A DNA stretch of 64,000 nt, taken from positions 107,973,760 to 108,037,759 of the forward strand of contig NC_080041.1 of assembly GCF_012489685.1 (NCBI RefSeq), read 5' to 3'. This DNA is from Lotus japonicus. Lineage: Eukaryota > Streptophyta > Magnoliopsida > Fabales > Fabaceae. This document shows, piece by piece, positions 1-10,784 of the stretch. The notes under the pieces were generated by a model, which saw only the letters and a list, made by a program, of their open reading frames with translations, did not search any database and was not told where the DNA came from. Numbering within the stretch: the first letter of the stretch is position 1; each line of letters begins with the position of its first letter. The position numbers were made by a program, and so were the translations under genes.

Positions 1-1258
1 CGAGTAATAGACACTTAGAAGACTTAGCATCAAATTTATGCAATATATCCTTAGTATTGAGAACATAACAAACACAGCCAAAAGGATGAAAATAAGAAAT
101 GTTGGGTTTTATGTTCTTCCACAATTCATAAGGAGTCTTATTCAGAATTGGTCTCACAGAGATTCTGTTCTGAATGTAACATGCTGTATTTACTGCCTCT
201 GCCCAAAAGTGCTTAGCCATGCCAGTTTCTTGGAGCATGGTTCTAGCCATCTCCTGAAGAGTTCTGTTCTTCCTCTCAACAACACCATTTTGTTGAGGAG
301 TTCTGGGACAAGAGAAATCATGTGCAATTCCATAGGAATCAAACAGACTCTCAAACTTGTCATTCTCAAACTCTCCACCATGGTCACTTCTGACACGCAC
401 AATCCTACAAGCCTTCTCGTTTTGCACTTGAGCAATGAAGGTAGAGAACACAGCATGAGACTCATCCTTGCGGGTTAGAAACTTTACCCATGTCCAGCGG
501 CTATAGTCATCAACGATAACCATCCCATATCTCTTGCCACCTATAGACTCAGTTTTCACTGGTCCAAAAAGGTCGATATGCAGAAGTTCCAACGGCCTTG
601 AGGTTGAGACAACATTCTTTGCCTTGAAAGGGACTTTTGTGAATTTGCCTTTCTGACATGCTTCACAAAGAGCGTCTGAAGCGAACTTCAGATTGGGTAA
701 GCCCCTGACAAGGTTTAGCTTGCTCAGCTGAGAAATCTTTCTCATACTGGCATGCCCTAACCGTCTATGCCATACCCACTGCTCTTCATTAACAGACAGA
801 AGGCACTTCACATTCTGAGCCTCCAACTCAGATAATCTGATCTTATAAATGTTGTTCTTCCTCTTGCTGTTAAACAGAACAGAGCCATCGATTTGACTTA
901 CAGCCCGGCAGGACTTTTGATTGAATATAACATCATAACCCTTGTCAGCTAATTGACTTATAGACAATAAGTTATGTGTTAAGCCGTCTACCAATAACAC
1001 ATTATCAATGCATGGACTACTATCTACACAAATAGTACCAGTACCAACAATTTTACCCTTTTCATTTCCTCCAAAGCCAACTTCGCCTCCAGGCTTAAGT
1101 TTCAGCTCTCGGAACATACGCCTTTCTCCTGTCATGTGACGCGAGCATCCACTGTCCAGATACCATGATTGGTGTTTCAGTGGAGCTATCAAGGATATCT
1201 GCAACATAGATAATCTTGTCCTTAGGTACCCACTTTCTGGGTCCTCTCTTGTTAGTTA
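1..1258 (-). CDS. copia pol, partial: protease and integrase
   Basis: This frame opens after a TAA near 1258 and stays open to the window edge. It overlaps the gag frame by about 160 bases and lies one base forward of it. It starts with the aspartic protease motif WYLDSGCSRHMTG. The integrase follows: HHCC zinc finger residues (WHRRLGHAS and LCEACQKGK), then the catalytic core with HIDLFGP, SDHGGEFEN and PQQNGVVERKNR, giving the D, D and E residues. The product would process the polyprotein and insert the cDNA. No start codon is expected; expression would need ribosomal frameshifting, or gag and pol are separated by a mutation. Confidence 0.9.
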
Positions 1259-3005
1259 CCCCAGAGGTTCTGATCACCTTGGGTGTCTCAACATGATATT
1301 TTAAAGGAATATTTGCATGATATTTAGTCATAGAGAAGGATCCCTTTTTAAGAGGGTTTTTAGCAACTTTAGCAGGTACAGGATCAGGCAATATGGTACC
1401 AGAGGGAACAAAGCATTCATACAAGGATTTAGCTTTAGACACAGAGGGCTCATTTCTAATTGGTTTAGAATAGCCAATGCCATGCATTCCATTTCTGCTT
1501 ACGCCATAGATCATTGAAGCCATTAAGCTTTTATCCACGCTTTTAGCTAGGAATCTTTGAAAAGACTTTTCATACTTAGATTCATTTCTACAATCAGAGG
1601 CATCACAGGCAACAATTTCTTCTAACTTAGCAATCTGGTTCTTAAGCACAGAGTTAGAATTGATCAAGGCATGATTATCATTTTTCAAATCAGAAATAAT
1701 TTTCTCATGTTCAGAAGGAGTCTTGGAAACAGCTGATAAGTTCTTTTTCAGCTTCTTATGCTTAGACAATAAGGAGTTATACTTATCCATGATATCAGAC
1801 AATGCATGTTTCAGTTCAGAGGTAGAGAAAGAAGCGAATACCTCATTTTCATCGTCTGAGTTAGGATTTCCTTCTGATTCTGAGTCAGAGTCAACAGCTC
1901 CCTTTGACTCTGCTTCCTTGTCTTTGACAATAGCCATGAGTCCTTGGACTTCACCATCAGAGTCAACATCCTCTGACTCTGATTCATCAAATGTCACCAT
2001 CAGACTCTTCTTTGTCTTGAAGTGCTTCTTTGGCTTCTTGTCCTTCTTCAACTTTGGACAGTCACTTTTGTAGTGCCCTGATTCTTTGCACTCAAAGCAT
2101 GTGACTTCCTTAAGTGAGGACTTCTTCTGACCTGAGGATTCAGATTTTCCTTTTGCCTTTCCAGAGCCTTTGTATTTGCTCTGCCTGTGCTTCCAGATGC
2201 GATTGAGTCTCTTGGAGATCAGAGTCAGCTCATCTTCATCAGAATCTTCTGATGCTTCTTCAGATTCCTCTTCTTCAGCTTGAAGAGCTTTTGACTTCTC
2301 AACCTTAGCCTTTTCAGATTTAGATTTCAAGGCTATGGACTTTTTCCTCAGATCTTGCATCTCTGAGCGCTTCAGCTCATGGCATTTCAAAATGCTGATG
2401 AGTTCTTCTAAACTCATATTCTCAACGTCTCTCGTGAGCTCTATTGAAGTCACTAAAGGCATCCAACTTTCAGGAAGACACCTGATGACCCTTATGACAT
2501 GATCTTTTGTTGTGTAGCTCTTGTTGAGAGGTCGTATGCCAGCTACAAGCAACTGAAATCTGGAGAACATTTCTTCAATGGACTCATTTGGCTCCATGAT
2601 GAAGGATTCATACTTTTGGATCAAAGACAATGCCTTTGATTCTTTGACTTTCTTGTTTCCTTCATGAGACATCTTCAGAGATTCGAAAATGCCTTTCGCA
2701 AACTCACGATCTGTAATCTTCTGGTACTCTTCATAGGAAATAGCACTTAGAAGAATTGCTCTTGCTTTGTGATGTTGTGAGTACAGCTTCTTTTGATCTG
2801 CAGTCATCTCTGACCTTGGGATCTTCTTGCCATCTGCATCAACTGGACGCTCGTAGCCATCCACAATAATATCCCAGAGATCTGCATCGAAACCCAGAAA
2901 GAAACTTTCCAGTCTATCTTTCCAATATTCGAACCTTTGACCGTCGAACATAGGAGGCTTTGCATTGTAACCATCTCTTTGAGTTTCACTGGTGGTGGCA
3001 GCCAT
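1095..3005 (-). CDS. copia gag polyprotein
   Basis: This is a 636-aa gag with a copia-type N-terminal capsid domain (tryptophan-rich start, FDGQRFEYWKDRLESFF). A lysine- and glutamate-rich linker follows, then a CCHC zinc knuckle (CFECKESGHYKSDC) near residue 300 and a long acidic, serine-rich and coiled-coil tail. The start ATG lies about 60 bases after the primer site, as expected for a gag start. The last 30 or so codons overlap the protease frame in another phase, so they are probably translated only when no frameshift occurs. It forms the virus-like particle in the retrotransposition cycle. Confidence 0.9.
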   Translation of the reverse strand: MAATTSETQRDGYNAKPPMFDGQRFEYWKDRLESFFLGFDADLWDIIVDGYERPVDADGKKIPRSEMTADQKKLYSQHHKARAILLSAISYEEYQKITDREFAKGIFESLKMSHEGNKKVKESKALSLIQKYESFIMEPNESIEEMFSRFQLLVAGIRPLNKSYTTKDHVIRVIRCLPESWMPLVTSIELTRDVENMSLEELISILKCHELKRSEMQDLRKKSIALKSKSEKAKVEKSKALQAEEEESEEASEDSDEDELTLISKRLNRIWKHRQSKYKGSGKAKGKSESSGQKKSSLKEVTCFECKESGHYKSDCPKLKKDKKPKKHFKTKKSLMVTFDESESEDVDSDGEVQGLMAIVKDKEAESKGAVDSDSESEGNPNSDDENEVFASFSTSELKHALSDIMDKYNSLLSKHKKLKKNLSAVSKTPSEHEKIISDLKNDNHALINSNSVLKNQIAKLEEIVACDASDCRNESKYEKSFQRFLAKSVDKSLMASMIYGVSRNGMHGIGYSKPIRNEPSVSKAKSLYECFVPSGTILPDPVPAKVAKNPLKKGSFSMTKYHANIPLKYHVETPKVIRTSGVTNKRGPRKWVPKDKIIYVADILDSSTETPIMVSGQWMLASHDRRKAYVPRAET

Positions 3006-3063
3006 TGTTTTTCACACCGGCCCGGATCACTGAACACTGTTAGGTGTGGTAATCAGAACTTTC

Positions 3064-3075
3064 GCTCTGATACCA
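3064..3075 (-). other. primer-binding site (tRNA-Met initiator type)
   Basis: The minus strand reads TGGTATCAGAGC two bases after the LTR terminus. This is the usual copia primer-binding sequence complementary to the 3' end of initiator tRNA-Met, and it marks the start of reverse transcription. Confidence 0.9.
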
Positions 3076-3077
3076 AT

Positions 3078-4284
3078 TGAAGGTATGAAAAACGGTAGAA
3101 AGGGGGGGTTTGAATAACGTTTTCAGTATAAGATTTCCACCTTAAAGATTTTGACAAATCTTTCGAGAACTTAAGTGCTAAAGATAAGAGATAGAAAAGC
3201 ACACAAGGATTTTATCATGGTTCACTTGATAAATCACTCAAGCTACTCCAGTCCACCCGTTAAGGTGATTTCTTCCTTCTTAGAATGAAGGCAATCCACT
3301 AATCAGGTAAGAGTTACAACTGCACTTGAAACCTACAAGTGACTAACAATTACACTGACTTAGCTCACACTAAGATTCACTCTCTTAGTCTTCTCTAGGA
3401 TCCGATCAGCCTTGATCTCCTAAAGGAACTAAACAAACTGTTTATCAAAGAATTGTTTACAAGAGATTTGCTTCTAAAAAGCTAATAGTAAACTCAATGA
3501 ATTTCAGATGAAAGAAAGCTTAGAAGAATTTGAATATGTCTTGCGCGTATGTGAATGCTTCTAGCCGCTTCTTTCAGTCTTCAGCCTCTTTATATACTCC
3601 AAGGATTAGGGTTGAGTGTTGCATGAAAAATGCTACCGTTGGAGGGCAGTTCTGGAAAATCCAGCTTCTGCTGTGTCTGAGACTGTTAGGTAGGTCGTCA
3701 GGAAGGTACAGTTGCTTTTGTACTTGGATAGCGACTTGACCTTTAAACTTAGGAGACTTCTGATCAGGGGAATGCTTCATATTGGAACTTGTGAAGCCGG
3801 TTGATCAGAGTCAGAGGGAAAGCCCAGATCCTCTGACCATTGTTTCTTCTGATTCTGAACTCAGAGGGAAGAACATGGTCTTCAGAGTATCTTGCTTCTG
3901 GACAACAGAATTTCACTAATCAGCTTCTGAATCTTCAGAGTCTTCTACACCGTCAGAATATCTGAGCCTTCAGTGTTTCTTGGTTATCAGACTTTCTGGA
4001 TCTTCAGAGCTTCTAGTGACTGAGTCCACATCAGAGTTTGTATAACTTCAGAACTTCTGAAGCTTTTCCACTGTTCATACTGAACATGGTGAATGCGAAA
4101 GCGTTGCTTGGGTTGCTCTTTATACACAGTGCTTCTGATTTGTGTGAGATTGAGTTGAGGTCAGAGCCTGTAAATAGCACACTCAGAAAAACACGTTAGA
4201 GTACCACAATTGTTCATATCAAAAGGTTAACTTGTAATCATCAAAACATAGAGTTGTACTACTAGATCAAAACTTGATCTTACA
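3078..4284 (-). repeat. 5' LTR of the Sirevirus (1,207 bp)
   Basis: The LTR is bounded by TG (minus strand 5' end at 4284) and CA (3078-3079). Its U3 start contains a short inverted repeat, GATCAAGTTTTGATC. Its U5 end is marked by a run of C residues on the minus strand (3101-3107 as G on the plus strand). It abuts LINE sequence directly at 4285. The other LTR lies outside the window, so insertion age cannot be estimated. Confidence 0.88.
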
Positions 4285-7200
4285 GGACATTGCCCCCATG
4301 GTCCCGGAAAATAACTCCAAGGCCTGTGCCTATTCCTTCCCTAATCGAGGCATCAAAGTTGGCTTTAAAAGCATCCCTGCGTGGTGGTTTCCATTTGGGG
4401 ATCTGTTTCTTCTGTTTGACCCTAGGTTCTTTCTCAGGGATGATCATGAAAGAAGCGTTAAGGATGACTTGGTCAGGAAATGTTCTTTTGCTGTCAAAAA
4501 CCCAGGAATTTCTCTTCTTCCAAATTGCCCAGGCCACTGCAAAGAGCCATTGTGAACCTGTTTCTGGGAGGGAGGAGAGCATGCTTCCAAGCCAGGTCTT
4601 GAAATCCATTCCTTCTTGGAGGTTGATGTGCAGGCCGAGTGGGGAGAGAAACCAGGTTGCTTTGGCTTCCGGGCAAGAGAGGAGAGCATGGCAGATAGAT
4701 TCTGGCTCCTCCCCGCAGACAGGGCACATAATATCAGTAGCTATTCCTCTCTTTTGGAGATTTAATTTCACTGGAAGTGCATGGTGGGAGGCTCTCCAGA
4801 TAAACTCCTTACACCTCGGTTGTGTGCTTGTTTTCCAAATATCATACCAAAACGAATTGGGGCTTTGATTGGAAGTTTCAGCTTCTGCATTCCCTGAGAG
4901 AAGGAGATGATGACCTGATTTCACCGTGTAGTTACCATGTTTTGAATGGTTCCACATGAGTCGATCCTCCTTGGCCTGAGAGGGTAATGGGATTTTAAGG
5001 ATCATATCTGCTTCAGATTGTGGAAAAATTGAGGTAATTTTCTGTGTATTCCACGTGTTGGAGTCCTCATGGATCAATTCCGAGACCCAAACTGGATTCA
5101 AGGCTGTTGGGTGATTGCTCGAAAGATTCCTTGGGGCTAAAGAATTTGGCAGCCATCGATCTTGCCAGATTCTCACTGTTTTGCCATCCCCTATTCTCCA
5201 AGAGGAGCCTTGGTCAATGACGGATTTTGCTCCCAGCATACTCCTCCACGTAAAACTGGGTCGGTAACCTAAAGGAGCAGATTGAATGTCAGTGTTGGGA
5301 TGATATCTGGCTTTTAGGACCCTGGCAATCAAGCTATTAGGGTTTTCCCTCAACCGCCACCATTGCTTGGCCAGCAAGGCTTTGTTAAAATCCTTGATGC
5401 ACCGAAAGCCCAAGCCTCCTTTTGACTTTCTCTTTGTAATCTTTCCCCATCTAAGCCAGTGTAGTTTCCTCTTGTCAGCATCCCCTCCCCAATAAAATCT
5501 GCTGATTAGACTCTCTATGTGGTTGCATAATGATTGGGGTAACGCGAAACAGCCCATGATGTAAGTCGGGATAGCTTGGGCCACCGACTTGACAAGAACT
5601 TCACGGCCAGCCCTCGAGAGGGTGCGTTCTTTCCATCCCTTCAGTTTTTTCCAGACCCTATCACGAACAAAGGCAAAAACTTGAGTTTTAGAACGGCCCA
5701 CAAGTGTTGGAAGACCCAAGTATCTAGGGTTACTTCCCTATTTATATCATTTTTGCTTACCTAAAAAAAAATCTAGGGTGGCTATCAACAGCTTTCATCA
5801 TGAGGATTTGCTTAAGCTCCTCAACACGGGATCTAGGCACACCCTGGCTCCAAGACAATTCTGATTGATCCAGATTGATTTTTTGCCCAGAAACAGCTTC
5901 ATACCTGTGGAGGATTTGGAGGATTGTTGTGGCTTCTTGTGTTGAGGCCTTGGCGAAGATCACACTATCGTCTGCGAAAAATAGGTGTGATATAGTGGGT
6001 GCCCTGTGAGTGATGCGGATGCCTGAGAGTGCCTTGGAGGTAATGGCCTGTTGGAACATGGAAGATAGGACTTCTGCACATAAAATGAACAGATAAGGTG
6101 AGAGAGGGTCTCCTTGTCTGAGCCCTCTCTCCGGTGCAAAGCGTTTATCAGGGCTACCATTAAGCATGACTGAAAAGGTGACAGTTCTCACACAGCTCAT
6201 GACAACATTTATCCATTGTGAGGGGAAGCCAAACTGGGTCAACGTTTTCTCAAGGAAGTGCCACTCAACCCTATCATAGGCTTTGGCCATGTCAAGCTTA
6301 AGTGCCATGTTGCCCGATCTGCTTCTATTATTTTTCATGTGGTGGAAGCATTCAAAGGCGACCAAGGCATTATCTGTGATGAGGCGGTTGGAAACGAAGG
6401 CACTTTGGTGCTCTGAAACGATCTCTGGGAGAATGAGTTTTAATCTATTTGCAATGACCTTTGTAACCAGTTTGAAAAGGGTATTGCAAAGGCTGATGGG
6501 CCTATAGTGGCTTGTGTGGGAGGGTTTCTTTATTTTTGGGATGAGGACTATCAACGTGTGGTTGATGTCTTTGGGGGATTTCTGTCCATTGAGGATTTGG
6601 AGAACTAGATCTGTAACCTCATCACCCACGATGTGCCAGAATTTTTTGTAGAATAAGGCTGGCATGCCATCACTTCCAGGGGCCTTCGTGGGGTGCATAT
6701 TCTTAAGGGCTTCCTCCACCTCTTCTCTGATGTAAGGGCTTGTAAGGAGGAGACGGTGTGAGGCTGTAATCCTGCCTTGTACCAAGGAGGTGGGGTCTGC
6801 AACTAAGTTTGGAGGGTTAGTAGACTTAAAGAGATGTTCAAAGTAAGAGTTAATTACCTCTGCGATCTCTTCTTCCTCTACAAATTTGTTACCCATGTCA
6901 TCCTCGATGGTCTCAATGGTGTTGCGTGCCTTCCTCTGTGAGGCTTTCTTGTGGAAGAAGCTGGTATTTCTATCACCATGAGAAAGCCAGGTTGCTCTTG
7001 AGCGCTGGCTCCAGTAGACTTCCTCTTGCTTAAGAAGTTCATGGAGCTCTCCTTCGACCTTCTTGGATTCGCATATGACCTCTTCGGTTTGGTCTTCCTC
7101 ATGCAGGGCTGTAAGTCTATCTTTCAGAGCATTAACTTCCTTAGTTGGGTGCCCAAAGTGCGCCTTTCCCCACATGTCAAGATGTTCACTGGTGGCAGCA

Positions 7201-8042
7201 ATACGACGGTCAGCCCCGCCTCTAGTGTGGCTCCAAGCCGTAGCCACAACTTCTTCACAATCTTCATCTTTGAGCCACATTTCTTCAAACCTGTAAAGGT
7301 GGACCTTCTTCCTTTTCTTCTTCTATCTGAGGGAGCACAAAATGGTAATGGGGCTGTGGTCAGAATCAAAACGGGATAGGTGGATCACCTGAATAGACTT
7401 CAAGGATCGTTGCCACTCACCATTGCCAAGACCTCGATCAAGTCTCTCTTCAATGGTGTGAGGGGGATTTCTATTGTTGGACCAAGTGAAAAAGGGTGAG
7501 GAGAAACCCAGATCATTCAGATCACAGTCCGTGATTGTGTTATGGAATTCGAGAGACTGAAGGTAATCCCAAGCTAGGCCCCCTCTCTTTTCCTCTTGAC
7601 ACAGAATTTCGTTAAAGTCACCAAAGCAGAGCCAGGGTGTTTGGTGTCCAGGATTTTGACTTCTAAGAATTTGCCAGGATCTCCATTTGTTGTGTTTTTC
7701 TGGAAACCCATAGAAGGCAGTAGCCACTGCGGTCTTATTGATGTGTTGGAGGAGGAATTGAAAACTGATGTGGTTCAGGGAAGAGGAGAGGATGGTGATG
7801 TCCATCTCTGTTTTCCATTAGAGGGCGAGGCCTCCTGCCCTACTTCTTCCTATTCCGCTGCAATCGACAGCAAAAACGCAGTCAAAACCCTCAAATCGTC
7901 GAAGGCGTTGAATCTCAGAGAACTTCTTCCTTGTCTCCATAAGGAAGACGAGGTTGGGGGCTTGTGAGTGGATGAGTTGGCGTGCAAATCGAATTGCCTC
8001 TGGGGTCCCAAGCCCGCGGCAATTCCAGCTTAGGGTTTTCAT
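4280..8042 (-). pseudogene. LINE ORF2 (endonuclease, reverse transcriptase, partial RNase H), broken
   Basis: From 8042: an apurinic-type endonuclease starts MKTLSWNCRGLGTPEAIRFA and continues through GDFNEI and SDHSPI. Reverse transcriptase follows, with KAPGSDGMPALFYKKFW, GLRQGDPLSPYLF and the catalytic FADD box. Then come an RT-linked zinc finger (CPVCGEEPESICHALLSC) and the first part of RNase H (FDASIREGIGTGLG). Breaks: TAA at 7818-7820 and TAG at 7323-7325 are in frame with the flanking coding; a 49-bp insertion at 5722-5779 shifts the frame; the final codons read into the copia LTR, which supplies the stop at 4280-4282. It cannot make a functional protein. Confidence 0.92.
5722..5779 (+). 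mobile_element. 40-bp poly(A)-tailed mini-insertion with 9-bp target duplication
   Basis: ATCTAGGGT occurs at 5722-5730 and again at 5771-5779. Between them are 40 bases ending in a run of A (5763-5770). Removing one copy plus the insert brings the LINE protein back toward the expected sequence at the RT thumb. The layout is that of a severely 5'-truncated retroposon, though filler DNA at a repaired break is also possible. Confidence 0.55.
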
Positions 8043-9541
8043 TGTTGGCGGCGGGACTGCTCCGCAGTCTCCACCGATGATAGTCGGGCCTTTTGAGGGG
8101 CAGGTGAGGGGTCTGTGTCCATGAGAGTGGGTTCATCCATGGAAATATCCTTCCTCTTGGTCTCCTTCTGATGTCCTTGCGTGTGGGTTTCATCTCCTGT
8201 GGGCTCCCTGGCTCTTCTCTTCCATGTTTTGACATTTTTGGTCAGAGTTTGGGCACTTGGATTCTTTGGGTCCTCCTCCGCTATCTTGGGATTGGGAGGT
8301 TCTGTGTGGGATTCCTCTCCTGGGTTCAGAGCAGCGTTGGCTGCGTGAGTTTCAACAATAATTTTGTGATTTTCATGGGTGGTTTTGGGATTGGGAGTAT
8401 TTATGGTCGTGGGAACTTTCGGTGGGAGGTCTTCAATGTGGAGGGAGAAATTTCCCAGAGATTCCACCAAGCCCGCCTCAGCATTTATGGTGATAAGGGA
8501 GTCCTTTATGGCTGTGGTCCCCTGGGGTTGTGCCTTGTCGCGTGAATGAGGTATGTTTCCCACTATGTTGGTCTCTTCCAACTCTACGAGCTCTGTCGCT
8601 TTGGAATATTCTGTCCCTGTTCCTGAGACCTTTATGTTTGATTGAGTTTGTTCCCTGAACTTTTCTCCTTCCCCTGTGTCAGAGAAAAGGGTCTTCTTGG
8701 TCAGTGAGATTCTTCCTTCTTGTCTCATAACTGTAAGGTTTGCTGGTTTGAGTGGGGAGGCGCGGACCCAGGGACCGTAAGGTAGGTTGGCATCATCTTC
8801 CTCTTGCCAGGCTTCGTCCTTATCATCACAGTAGCGAAGAACGTGGTCTAGGGCGCCACATCCAAAGCAAAAATCCGCCAAACGCTCGTATTTGAATAGG
8901 ATTTTGAGTGGGGGTCTACCAGATCTGGGGATGGCCGTGCCCCTTTTGAGTGGTTTGGTGACATCAATCTCTACTCTGATTCTCAGGGAGTTGCCGAGCC
9001 TCTGTTCCTCTTTATCATCCCATGCGACAAAGGCCCCTATGAAGTTACCCAGGCTTCTCGCCATTTGCTCTGTTCTCAAGTTCAGAGTAAGGTCGTAGAT
9101 CCTGACCCAGAACTGGGTGTGGGACAGCTCAGCCTCTTTGGGGTTCTCATCAGGGTTAAGTTTTTTGAGGATAATCAGGTGATGGTTGAAGTTCCAGGGA
9201 CCTTGTTTCATCACATTTTCAAGATCCTGCTCTGCGAAAAATCTGAAGGTGAACAGATTCTTTGCTAGATCTCTGACTTCGAAACCATGCTTTGTTGTCC
9301 AGGCCGCAGTAACCATTGATTTGAAAGCTTTGTTGTTGATTGATTGTTGAGTGTGGACTCTGCCCACTAGCCACCATTCGTCTCTGGTGGGTGTTTCTAT
9401 GTCTTCAAGTGGAAAAGGTAGGGTCTGGATTTCATCCGGACGGAGGGCAATATTATGCCACGGATCCATGGAGGGTGGACCAAGGTTTATCCCACGAAGG
9501 GGAGGGGGTGGAGAGACACAAGGTCTCAGATCTGGTCTCAC
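8039..9541 (-). CDS. LINE ORF1 (DUF4283 and CCHC zinc knuckle)
   Basis: This intact 500-aa ORF has a DUF4283 domain at about residues 50-155 (tryptophan-rich, WTTKHGFEVRDL and WNFNHHLIILKKLNP). A CCHC zinc knuckle follows at residues 225-238 (CFGCGALDHVLRYC). The C-terminal half is polar and probably disordered. It is the plant L1 nucleic-acid-binding ORF1, thought to package LINE RNA. Its stop codon TGA overlaps the ATG of ORF2 in the sequence ATGA. It is uninterrupted, unlike ORF2, so it may have decayed less. Confidence 0.9.
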   Translation of the reverse strand: MRPDLRPCVSPPPPLRGINLGPPSMDPWHNIALRPDEIQTLPFPLEDIETPTRDEWWLVGRVHTQQSINNKAFKSMVTAAWTTKHGFEVRDLAKNLFTFRFFAEQDLENVMKQGPWNFNHHLIILKKLNPDENPKEAELSHTQFWVRIYDLTLNLRTEQMARSLGNFIGAFVAWDDKEEQRLGNSLRIRVEIDVTKPLKRGTAIPRSGRPPLKILFKYERLADFCFGCGALDHVLRYCDDKDEAWQEEDDANLPYGPWVRASPLKPANLTVMRQEGRISLTKKTLFSDTGEGEKFREQTQSNIKVSGTGTEYSKATELVELEETNIVGNIPHSRDKAQPQGTTAIKDSLITINAEAGLVESLGNFSLHIEDLPPKVPTTINTPNPKTTHENHKIIVETHAANAALNPGEESHTEPPNPKIAEEDPKNPSAQTLTKNVKTWKRRAREPTGDETHTQGHQKETKRKDISMDEPTLMDTDPSPAPQKARLSSVETAEQSRRQQ

Positions 9542-9586
9542 AGGTGCAAAGCCTAGGAAACCCTAGCAGAGCTCAAGGAGATGGGT

Positions 9587-9681
9587 AAATCAGTGTCTTC
9601 TTATTGTTTAAAAAGAAATCAGCGTTCCATAATAAATAAAAAATCAGAGTCTTCTTAAATGAAGAAATCAGGGTCTTCTTA
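9587..9681 (+). repeat. three dispersed copies of a 17-bp motif
   Basis: The motif AAATCAGNGTCTTCTTA occurs at 9587, 9641 and 9665, with a weaker partial copy near 9616. It lies at the presumed 5' edge of the LINE. It could be a degenerate 5'-UTR tandem repeat of the LINE or part of the target locus. Confidence 0.5.
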
Positions 9682-9699
9682 AAAAATCAGAAAATACAT

Positions 9700-10780
9700 C
9701 CAGATTCATCTTCTTCTTCTTTTGAACACATCCAGTTCTAGCTTCTTCTTCCTTTGGGTCGAATGAAATTGGTGCCACAGCATGAAAATCTCTTCATCAT
9801 CCCTTCCAGAACGAAACCCCTCATCTTCGTCTTCTTTCTCTTCACCTGAGGATAAGGATGCGGTGGAAGAAACACTTCATATCAGAGGAGAAGGGTTGGA
9901 GTAGTAGAGTTTTGGTTGAAACACTTCACATCTGTGTGAAGAAATAAACAGATCTGGGTGAGATCGATGAGATCAAGAGTGGGAGAACAGGAGAACGGGA
10001 AGAGATCAAGAGAATTGGAAGAGATTGAGACCACAAGGATGGGTTTCAGTCATGGCCTTTGTTCAGGGATGGGTTTCAGTCATGGCCTTTGTTTAGGGAT
10101 GAGTTTCATCTTCTTTCACCTCTTCTGTCTCAAGAAGAAGAAGAGAAGGTCCTGCAAGAACGAAACCATGTTTATCATCATTCAGTTTCTTCTTCCTTCT
10201 TCTCTCGTCCTCTTCTTCTTCATATGACCGAAATGTTTCTTGGTCCCTGAGTGAAGGCAAGATCGATGCTTTGCCTTTCGGGTTCTCTAATTCTCTCTTG
10301 ATGGGTTTTCAGAGGTTGGGTTTGGGGCTGGGAAGCGTGAGGGAGGGAGGGTTGGGGTTGGGTTTTCTGTTTCTCTTTCTTGCTGGGTTCTCTGTTTCTT
10401 TTTCTTGCTGGGTTTTTTCATGTGTTTAAAAGATGAAGATGAATATGAATGGTTGAGAATGAGTTTTTCTGGGTTATTGTTATCATTTTTGGTTGAATAT
10501 GAAGATGCTAATTTTCTTGGTTAAATTTATGCTCTTTTCTTTTGTCGTTCCAGTCTGGGGAAGAGTTATGGATGATGACAATTAAGAGTATGAAGATGAA
10601 AGATTAGGATTAGGGTTTAAAAATTAATTTAGGGTTTTTTAAAGATTTAATTAAAAAAATTACTTATTTCATGTTGGGTTGGTTATTTAACTGATATTTA
10701 TCTTCCCCTCTTTTTTCTTTTTCTTTTTTCTTTTTTAGTTACTATAATACACATGGCAATTAGGAGAATAAAAAAAATCC
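9700..10780. other. unassigned stretch with short tandem duplication
   Basis: I see no supportable gene here. It is rich in CTTCTT/GAAGAA-type sequence and contains a 30-bp unit repeated twice at 10041-10100 (GGGTTTCAGTCATGGCCTTT and following bases). Together with the terminal-repeat-like sequence at its right edge it may be the inside of a decayed DNA transposon, but no left end was found. Confidence 0.4.
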
Positions 10781-10784
10781 ACGT

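Larger units (their letters stand above)
1..4284 (-). mobile_element. Sirevirus-type Ty1/copia retrotransposon, 5' part
   Basis: The 5' LTR, primer-binding site, gag, protease and integrase are present in copia order on the minus strand. The element runs off the left edge of the window, so reverse transcriptase, RNase H and the 3' LTR are not seen. The LTR begins TGTAAGATCAAG and ends in TTCA, and a Met-initiator-type primer site (TGGTATCAGAGC) follows it; both resemble legume SIRE1 elements as I remember them. Integrase precedes the missing RT, as in copia and unlike gypsy. The element is inserted into a LINE at 4284/4285. No internal stops are visible within gag or the pol frame, which suggests a fairly young insertion. 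Confidence 0.93.
4285..9590 (-). mobile_element. LINE (L1-clade) retrotransposon, 3' end cut by the Sirevirus
   Basis: Two ORFs in L1 order are present on the minus strand: an RNA-binding ORF1, then ORF2 with endonuclease, reverse transcriptase, a zinc-knuckle-like region and the start of RNase H. The copy is inactive: ORF2 has two in-frame stops, a 49-bp insertion and a frameshift, and it is truncated by the copia LTR. The 5' boundary is uncertain and is placed just upstream of the ORF1 start near 9590; the 3' tail is beyond the copia element, outside the window. Confidence 0.93.

Noticed and set aside
1723..2073. Plus-strand Ser-rich open frame
   Set aside because: Antisense of the acidic part of copia gag.
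7323..7805. Separate small endonuclease gene
   Set aside because: In frame with the parts on either side and separated only by single stop codons; it is part of the broken LINE ORF2.
9958..10250. Plus-strand open frames of 63-89 codons
   Set aside because: Low-complexity sequence with a 30-bp tandem duplication; no homology recognised.
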